Positions 57,681 to 64,000 of a stretch of 64,000 nucleotides of DNA are shown piece after piece. The DNA comes from Isoetes taiwanensis (Eukaryota; Streptophyta; Lycopodiopsida; Isoetales; Isoetaceae), in contig JAJEKV010000108.1 in the NCBI GenBank assembly GCA_021234155.1, forward strand, positions 2,060,050 to 2,124,049, written 5' to 3'. How positions within the stretch are numbered: position 1 is the first letter of the stretch; every line of letters begins with the position of its first letter. The translations under genes were made by a program, and so were the position numbers. The notes under the pieces are model-generated. The model searched no databases, was not told where the DNA came from, and worked only from the letters and a program-made list of their open reading frames with translations.

Positions 57681-59404
57681 TAGTACTTTTAAATATTATA
57701 TCATTAAAAAATGACACATTGTAACCTAAAAGTACCTTTTCTGGAACACAATCCAAGCTAACAAAATGTTGTATAGGACGTACACTTAAATTAGTGGTTT
57801 TCTCTAAAAACACACTCCAGGTAAATTCTAACTGTTATGAAAAGTGTCATTTTGACATAGTCAATTTCCTCTTTGCACAAAAAAATGAGTGATTTTGGGG
57901 GGGTCAAAATGCAATTTTATGACCAAAATAAATTTTTTACCTCATTTTAGCTCTTTTTTTGGAAAAAAAGAGGAATCTTTGAGTAATATTCCTTTTGCTC
58001 TCGTTTCAATGATTTGCTCCCGTTTAATACGCAACCTTGTTGAAGTGCTGGACCCAGACACAAATTGTAAATTCATTTACATATCATGCTTGGTCTTTTT
58101 CTTGGGGATAAATTTCCTGGAATCATATGGCAATACGCAGCCTGGGCCCTCATCGATATTGCGTCAGGAATGTCTGAATATACGCGACATAACATGGGCT
58201 GTACCCATCTTCTCTATCATTCATTATGGTGCCTTTTGCCCTTCTATATAGTGTGACAATAAGGAGCTTTTTAACTTCTAATAATGCTTCCATGCTTTCC
58301 AAGCTGCTTTGGGAAATTAGCCGGTGGCTTTCCAAAATATATGGATCTTGTCTTGAATTAGGCTCCCCTGCCAACTGGAACCTTTCACTTTGTTACATTG
58401 GCTACGTTCTTTTCTTGAAAATGCTGGTTTTGATCAGAAACATGACATAATAATTGTAGTTGGTGTTTGCACAACCGAAAGTGTTTTTTTTTCAAGACCT
58501 GCCATTATGAGAAAGGAGTGCTTAAGGATTGTTAGTAACCTTGTTGTCCGTTGATATAAGTTTCCAACATATTGCTGACAGGCTGACAGTGCAAATCAAT
58601 TGTAATTGATTTGGGAAAGAAGGCAGACTGGCATAAGTTCTCAAGAAAGTCCTCAAGAAGGCACACTGGCTCAAGAAAGTCCTCTAGTAGGGGAAGACCT
58701 TCTTAGGTGCCAGGTTAAAGCTCTTCTTCAAAAGATTGACAGAGATTGGAATCATGTAAGAAGTACGGATAATAATTTTGACAGCAAAGTTAAAGGGTTT
58801 GACTGTCATTTCCCATTACTGCATCATTGTCCTTTCATTTTGCATTAGATTAACATTTCATTTTATTTTCATTGCATTTTCATTTTATGTTTTTACATCA
58901 ATCATTTCTTGTAAATTAGATGGGCGGCTTCATTGCGTTGCTTGTAGCGGGTGCGATAATCTTTGGCTCCAATCATTGTTCATCATGGAGTGTTATTATG
59001 GGGATGCTCCTATTGGTATAAACCTTGCTTGAAATATTTATTTTCATTCTTTTCATTCATTTATTTTCATCTTAACTTGACACTAGCATGTCGCGGCAGG
59101 TTTAGTGTCATTCATGTGGTCTCTTCTCTTTCCACTTGAAGCTCAAGCTGCTGGAGCTCGTCACCAACGTGGTAATCATGTTTATGTTTATTTAATTTTA
59201 CTCATAAATCATGTCATGACATGTTTGTTAAAATGCTCGTTTATGTCTAGAACATCAAAAAGGGAGTACAACAAGAACACTATCTCTGAGCGATGCTCCA
59301 GTTAGGAGAGTAAGGAGTGATCGATTGGAGGACCATACTCCAGGTTTTCTATGATATTCTTTTAAGCTATTTATTTGTGTTTTAACATATTTTACAAATT
59401 TTAG

Positions 59405-59763
59405 AATGCACTTTCCAGCATCAAGAAACACAATTAAGCAATCAACCACTACCAGAAGGCAATGAGCCACCACTTCAAGGCAATCAACCACCACCAGTAC
59501 AAGGCAATCAACTGCCAATACAAAGCAATCAACCACCTGCTTGTTTGGCCACACTCACTCCTGAGATGATAAGTCAAGTTGTGGCATATGTTTTGGCTTC
59601 TCAACCACAAAATCAAGGATCTGATGCTTCAAGGCGTGCAGCGATGCTAGTATACATGAAAGAGGCAGTCGCAGGAGGGATAGCTCGCACTTGCATGTCC
59701 CAAGGAATCTTGAAAAAGTCTTTAGGCAGTAAGAGTTTACTTAGCATTCATCTTATATTATAA
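59405..59763 (+). CDS. Q/N/P-rich exon, copy 2 (open)
   Basis: About 118 codons ending in a TAA at about 59761. The first half is a short low-complexity repeat (PLPEGNEPPLQGNQPPP, then VQGNQLPIQSNQPP: five units of about seven residues with an (E/Q)GNQPP core). The second half is a helical segment, TPEMISQVVAYVLASQPQNQ followed by RRAAMLVYMKEAVAGGIAR. An AG acceptor-like TTTCCAG precedes the open part at about 59417. I do not recognise a family. Upstream sequence (58.6-59.3 kb) has coding-like frames such as LLQKIDRDWNHVRSTDNNFD that may be earlier exons. It may be a gene fragment captured by the Helitron whose 3' end is at 61721. Confidence 0.4.
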
Positions 59764-59884
59764 AGTTTTAGCGTATGTCTTGCATCAAACCCTAATTTAG
59801 ATAGTTGAGATCGTCCCGACAGCATTTGGCGAGACGATCGACAACTTCCCACCACCATGATTGGCCATGCTCTGATCTCTTAAG

Positions 59885-61565
59885 AGGAAAGGGAAAATGG
59901 CAGAGAAAAGGGCAAAGTGAGAGGCAAAAAGGCACGGGCAAAAGGGAAAGACGGAGAAGGAAAAAGGAAAGGGAAAAGAGCACGAAAAAGGGAAAGAAAA
60001 AGAAAGGGAGAAAAAGGAAGGAAAAAAAGACACTATGAAAAGGAAAAGGGGGAAAGAGAAAGACGGAGAAGGAAAAAGGAAAGGGAAAAGAGCACGAAAA
60101 AGGGAAAGAAAAAGAAAGGGAGAAAAAGGAAGGAAAAAAAGACACTATGAAAAGGAAAAGGGTGAGGACAAAATAAGGGAAAAGAAAAGGGGAAAGGAGG
60201 AAAAGGAAGAAAAAAGGGGCAACGAAAAAAATGTGAAGACGAAAAGGGTGACGGAAGGGAAAAAGGGGAAGATAAGAATGGTGGAGAGAGGGAAAAAAGG
60301 GCATGGAAAAATAGAAAGGGAAGGAAAAAGGAAAAAGGAGGCGAAAAAGGGAAAAGGGCACGAGGAAAAGGGAGAGGGAAATGAGAGAGGAAGGAGAAAG
60401 TGGCACGAGAAGAGGAAAAGGGTGAGGAAAGGAAAAAAAGAAAGGGAAAAAGAGATGGAAAAAGGGAAAAGGGAAAAGGGAAAAGCGAAAAGCAAAAGAA
60501 ATGTAAAACATGGAATAGAAAAAGAGGAAAAGGGGAAGAGGGTGGGAAAAGGAGGAAAAAGGGCATGTGAAAAAGGTGGAAAAATGGAATGGAAAAAGGT
60601 GTGGGAAAATGGAAAGAAAAAGAGAGAAGGGAAAAAAAGGGTGGAAAGGAAAGAGGAAATGGGCATGGAAAAAGAGAAAAGGATGAAAAAAAGAAGGAAA
60701 AGGAAAAAGGAAATGGGAGGCGAAAAGGGAAAGGGGAAAGAAAAAAGAACACGAGGAATAAGGAGGGAAAATGGAAAAGAGGAAGGGAAAAAGGGCACGG
60801 AAAAAATTGGAAGAGGGAAAGGGTGAGGAAAGGGTAAAAATAAAAGGAAAAAGAGCATGGGAAAAGGGAAAAGAAAAAGTAAAAAGGGCAATAGGGACGG
60901 GGAAAAGGGGAAGAGGGTAAGGAAAGGCGGAAGAAAAGGCAAGTAAAAAAAAGTGGAAAAAAGGGAAAAAGGGAATGGAAAAATACATGGGAAAAAGGGA
61001 AAAGGAAAAAAGAAAGGGAAAGGGAAAGGGAAAGGGGGAAGGAAAGAGGAAAAGGGCACGGGAAAAATGGAAAGGGTGGGGAAATGATGAAAAAAGAAGG
61101 AAAAGGAAAAGGAAAAATAGAGGCGGGGGGGAAGGAAAGGAAAAAGGCATGAGAAAAAAAGGAAGAAAAAATGGAAAAAGAGACATGAGATAAAGAAGAA
61201 GAGGGGGTGAGGAGAGGAAGAAAAAACATTAAAAAAAGGGTGGGGAAAAGGGAATTCAAAAAGGGCATGAGAAAAGGGAAGGGAAAAGAGAAAAGCAAAA
61301 GGAATGGGAAAAGGAAAGGGAAAAACGAGCATGAGAAAAATGGGAAGGGTGGAGAAAGGTGAAAAGGGAAGGAAAAAAAGCCACAAAAAAAAGGGAAAGG
61401 GAAAGGGAAAATGAGAAGGAGAAAAAGGAAGAAAAAGAGGAGGGAGAAGAGGGTAAAAAAAAAAGAGAGAGAAGGAGAAAAGTAAATGTGCAGGGAAAAT
61501 AAGAAAAGGAAAAAACGAAAGTGTGTAAGAAAATGAGGAAAAAAGGATATGCAGGATAGAGCAAA
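59885..61565 (+). repeat. 1.7-kb polypurine minisatellite, copy 2
   Basis: Same composition and interruption pattern as copy 1, with local differences: one extra internal repeat of the 51995-52130-type segment (compare 60013-60048 and 60139-60162), and several A/G run-length changes. Coding frames up to 464 codons are artefacts of composition. Confidence 0.93.
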
Positions 61566-61693
61566 GGGAAGGTTATCAAATGCACAAAAACCTCTTATAG
61601 CCTAGCAATGATGGACTTGGTTTCTATTATATTAGATGTATAAAAATGAGTCTGAGCTGAATAGGTTTCCATCCACAAATGTTCCCAATATTT

Positions 61694-61721
61694 GCCCAGC
61701 AACGCTGGGCACCATTACTAG
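61694..61721 (+). mobile_element. Helitron 3' terminus (plus strand), copy 2
   Basis: Identical to 53678-53705: hairpin GCCCAGCAACGCTGGGC, 7-nt spacer, CTAG, then T. About 100 bp beyond it remains shared with copy 1. Confidence 0.75.
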
Positions 61722-61905
61722 TTTTATTTATGTTGTTTTTAATGCATGCAATTTGATGAAAGATTTTTTTTTGTTAGTCTTTTTCTCTTCATTCTTAAAA
61801 ATCTATGATGCATAGTGCATTATCGATTTACTTTTTTTTTGAATTTGAATAGCAGTTTCTTTACCACTAATATTTTCTAAGGATGTTTTGTGTCTCTTTT
61901 ATTAG

Positions 61906-63255
61906 GAGTAAATAAAAAAGAGCACTACCAAGGAATGACAACCCACATCGTCAGAAGAGGCGGGAGGTTCGAGATAAAGGAAGAGATGGTGGTTAAGACT
62001 GCACCAAACAAATTGAAGGATGGCCCTAAGTTTACTAAGTAAGTATAGAACTTAGTTAGAATCAAGTTGATGCACTTTTTCATATACTCGTTTTTTTTTA
62101 TATAGTGAAAATATCCCTGACCACAATGAGTGGGGGAAGTTATTCTACAACCGGTTGTATAACTTGGTTGACGTAAAGATCTCAAACATTTTTTCCCTTG
62201 ATGGAGAATGGCCTGGCGGTTACAACCCTCGAGAGATTGAAGATGTGCGTGAAACGCTACGCCAACAATATCCGGCTATAAGAAAATACAAACATTTTAA
62301 TTGGAAAAAAATAACTTCCATGATGGGTGATCACCTTAGGAGGAGGAGGTAACCAAATTTTATTCATTAGTTTCTTTTTTTGCTTATTTTAGTTTTTTTT
62401 ACTAATGGTTGTTGTATATGAAGAGTATATTATTCGAAAGATAAAGAAAGACAAAAAGACTTTCCTTTGACCGGGTCAAAGATACCCGCACCTCAAAATA
62501 TAAAGCAAGTTTAACTTCAAGGTATAACTAGTAATTTTAATACACTTTTTGCTATATGCCAATAATCTAACTTCCTTCCATATAATGCTATAGATTGCAT
62601 TGCAACGGGCCAAGGATCCAGATAGAAAACATTCAAGCCGAACGAAAAATGCAACTGGTAGTACTCGTCGTCTCTCTCATTTGGGTTCTGGTGGTAGATC
62701 TTCATTTATCTTCAGATTTGTAAGTATTTATTTGCATATTATATTTGTAGTTAAAATTGTCTTATTTATATATTGCCGTGATACTTGATATAGAAGACAA
62801 TTTATGGTTTTAAACCCAACAATGAACACATCAACGTGGCAAGTGAGTTTGGAGCTACTGAGCTATTTCGAAGGCTAAGTGAAAATGGTGGTACTTTGCC
62901 AAGAGTGAATCCTAATGTAAGTAAATTTTTTATTTATTTATTTGGTTTATTATTATATGTGTTATTTGCATATTTGTATCTTTCTAGATGAACTTTAATT
63001 TAATGATTATAAAAATTCTAGGAAGCCATTCGAGAACTAGATGGGGCCCTTGCTGATGATGTAATGCATCACCAAGGTCAATCATCTGCTGCTTTACAAG
63101 ATCAATTCCAGGATAAGGATGATGAGGATAGGGATCATGATGATGATAACAATGACAATCGTACCGACGACGACGACGACGACGATGATGATGCATCAAC
63201 AGAGAACGATCGCTATGATAGTTCTGATGGTGAGTGTGATGTCCCAGATGATTAG
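61906..63255 (+). CDS. Transposase_24-like CACTA gene, 3' six exons
   Basis: Spliced 3' part of a gene in the normal place for a CACTA accessory protein, probably DNA-binding, of the Ptta/En/Spm Transposase_24 type. Exons by donor/acceptor: 61906-62038, 62106-62348, 62424-62508, 62594-62719, 62794-62916, 63022-63255 (stop TAG). All junctions keep frame (phases 2, 2, 0, 0, 0), with GTAAGT or similar donors and TATAG/TCTAG acceptors. The protein contains NEWGKLFYNRLYNLVDV, then REIEDVRETLRQQYPAIRKY, IALQRAKDPDRKHSSRTKN, GSGGRSSF, then GATELFRRLSENGGTLPRV and EAIRELDGALADD. The family shows A..R.KN.....GS.SF, then G.TELF..T....G, then A...I..L. It ends in a long Asp/Glu-rich tail. Upstream exons are not seen because copy 2 of the duplicated block ends just 83 bp before, in the intron. 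The reading frame is undamaged. Confidence 0.6.
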
Positions 63256-63449
63256 ATATAGGCATCACATAGTGACTTCTTTTTGACACGATTTTTTTTT
63301 TACTCTTCTTACATAAATATATACTCTATTCTATTCTAATTTCGTTTCTTCTTATTCAATATTCTTTAGAAAATGACTTTCAAGCTTCTTACATTTTTTT
63401 TATTAAAATGGTTACACGTCGCAACAAAAACATGCTAAATAAGATGTCA

Positions 63450-63915
63450 CAATGAAAATGCCATTTGAAACGTCAAAACAACGTGTTTGTAACGTAAAGA
63501 ACGTCTTAAAGACGTCACAGCAACATGTTGCAGATTATGTCGTAACAAACGTTTCATTAACATCTACGTTGCGACTTGTAAGCAACGAGATAAGAACGTT
63601 ACGACGACATGTGGAGGACGTTCTAGACGTTGCAAATATGTTGCACGCACGTCGAAAACAACGTTTCATGAATGAGGTGAAAAGAACGAGATTAGAACGT
63701 CCTAGCGACGTATTAACAACGTCACAGCGACGTCACGGACGTCGCAAACATGACGTTTCACCTGCGGCGCGACGTCGCCCTGCGACAAATCCTAGGCGAC
63801 GTCATTTGCAACGTCCGTGCAAATTTGCAAGACGTCCTCATGCGACGTCTGACGTCTCGAATACGTCAATGTGACGTCGCTAACGACGTCGCTAATAGCC
63901 CGTTCTGTAGTAGTG
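63450..63915 (-). promoter_or_regulatory. CACTA right subterminal repeat array and terminus
   Basis: About 450 bp in which ACGT occurs every 10-15 bp, as AACGT, GACGTC, ACGTCGC and ACGTT, mixed in orientation, grading to pure GACGTCGC at the terminus. The open frame of 140 codons across it (63452-63874) is a by-product of the repeats. It is the counterpart of the left array at 37.5-37.87 kb, and the probable binding region for the element's DNA-binding protein. Confidence 0.85.
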
Positions 63916-64000
63916 TATTACATTTGTGGTGGAGTTCTCTGAGGCAAAAATGTGTTGGATATTTCATCACTAAGAAGAATAGTTCACACGGTAAGTTTTC
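63916..64000. other. Sequence right of the CACTA
   Basis: Begins with the TAT target duplication. Only 85 bp are visible. The text continues ATTACATTTGTGGTGGAG, which should join to the sequence left of 37494 in the ancestral empty site. Confidence 0.7.

Larger units (their letters stand above)
53803..58028. mobile_element. 4.2-kb inverted-repeat DNA transposon carrying a host exon
   Basis: Ends in ATTAAACGGGAG (53803-53814) and its exact complement (58017-58028). The similarity continues inward in gapped form: CAAAGATTCC at 53834 and in the right end, CATTTTGACCCC near 53925 and in the right end, and TTTTTTG(T)GCAAAGA. The inverted repeats therefore span roughly 150-190 bp. The flanking bases allow a TA target duplication, as TA stands on both sides of AACGGGAG...CTCCCGTT. 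Inside each end is a cluster of GTGTATTC-N-GGAATACAC palindromes. The interior contains a captured NARROW LEAF1-like exon and direct repeats but no transposase. Superfamily is uncertain: a TA duplication suggests Tc1/mariner or a related group, whereas long inverted repeats and gene capture suggest Mutator-like (which would need an 8-11 bp duplication, not seen). Confidence 0.7.
58178..61823 (+). repeat. 3.65-kb duplicated block, copy 2
   Basis: Better preserved copy of 50155-53806. It starts at GCGACATAACATGGG and ends AGTGCATTA before TCGATTT. The point where copies 1 and 2 stop matching at their right ends is exactly the left end of the inverted-repeat transposon (ATTAAACGGGAG), so in copy 1 the junction and the transposon end coincide. 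The sequence from 58029 to 58178 is unique, with no counterpart left of copy 1. Confidence 0.93.
37497..63915 (+). mobile_element. Complete 26.4-kb CACTA (En/Spm) transposon
   Basis: A DNA transposon moved by cut and paste. The left end starts CACTACTA at 37497, and the reverse complement of the right end (finishing TAGTAGTG at 63915) gives the same. The first 31 bases agree at 30, with the only mismatch at base 9 (G versus C), including GGGCTATTAGCGACGTC. Directly outside both ends stands TAT (37494-37496 and 63916-63918), the 3-bp target duplication expected of CACTA elements. Subterminal regions are packed with ACGTC/GCGTCG words, as expected of transposase-binding arrays. Internally there is a Transposase_24-like gene near the right end and a C48 protease-like fragment, both typical cargo. 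No TNP2-type transposase catalytic domain was recognised. The remainder consists of captured genes and nested elements, which explains the size. Near-identical ends and an intact target duplication point to a fairly recent insertion. Confidence 0.92.

Noticed and set aside
50155-61823. A single LTR retrotransposon with 3.65-kb LTRs
   Set aside because: The repeat ends are not TG...CA, no target duplication or primer-binding site was found, and the interior is a DNA transposon rather than gag-pol.
63452-63874. 140-codon plus-strand reading frame
   Set aside because: It is the ACGTC subterminal array of the CACTA. The Arg/Val/Thr-rich translation follows from the repeat word.

Overview
This window looks like repeat-rich nuclear DNA from a large land-plant genome. 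The evidence is a complete CACTA (En/Spm) transposon, Helitron 3' ends of the plant CTAG type, Ty3/gypsy and L1-type LINE remnants, a pentatricopeptide-repeat (PPR) pseudogene, an exon of a plant NARROW LEAF1-like gene, and plant-style introns (GTAAGT...AG). The species cannot be fixed from the sequence. A fern, lycophyte or gymnosperm is a weak guess from transposon density and protein flavour. Nothing bacterial, organellar or viral was recognised, and no tRNA, rRNA or CRISPR. No intact single-copy host gene was found; almost every coding signal is a transposon gene, a captured exon or a pseudogene.

Layout, left part (1-37.5 kb). 1.47-1.78 kb holds a decayed Ty3/gypsy reverse transcriptase. 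7.3-14.2 kb is a pyrimidine-rich repeat region with a 600-bp tandem duplication and a long perfect-looking hairpin. A minus-strand Helitron 3' end lies at 14.46 kb. 18.2 kb has an exact 63-bp tandem repeat. 22.5-26.3 kb is a GC-rich degenerate LINE (ORF1 DUF4283-like; ORF2 endonuclease and reverse transcriptase), cut off by a minus-strand LTR fragment with a primer-binding-site-like sequence. 28.6 kb has a long (GTT)n array. 29.3-30.06 kb is a minus-strand PPR pseudogene, followed by a second LINE 3' end with a poly(A) tail (30.5-31.1 kb). 33.0-35.6 kb has a pair of ~580-bp direct repeats that look like LTRs of a small element.

Right part (37.5-63.9 kb). One 26,419-bp CACTA element occupies 37,497-63,915. 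Its termini match at 30 of 31 bases and it has 3-bp TAT target duplications and ACGTC-rich subterminal arrays. Inside it, left to right, are a foldback repeat; a 380-bp repeat pair; a ULP1/C48 protease-like fragment; an FCP1/NIF-type phosphatase-like fragment; a minus-strand gene of a family marked by WSDGCASQFKS; two 3.65-kb copies of a block ending in a Helitron 3' terminus and containing a 1.7-kb polypurine tract; a 4.2-kb inverted-repeat transposon between the copies that has captured a NARROW LEAF1-like exon; and a six-exon 3' gene portion resembling Transposase_24, whose splice phases are all consistent. The CACTA seems to be a mosaic that has picked up host genes and been invaded by other elements.

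The duplicated blocks differ by many small indels, and many coding regions are broken by 1-2 nt shifts. Some of this may be consensus error rather than true decay.
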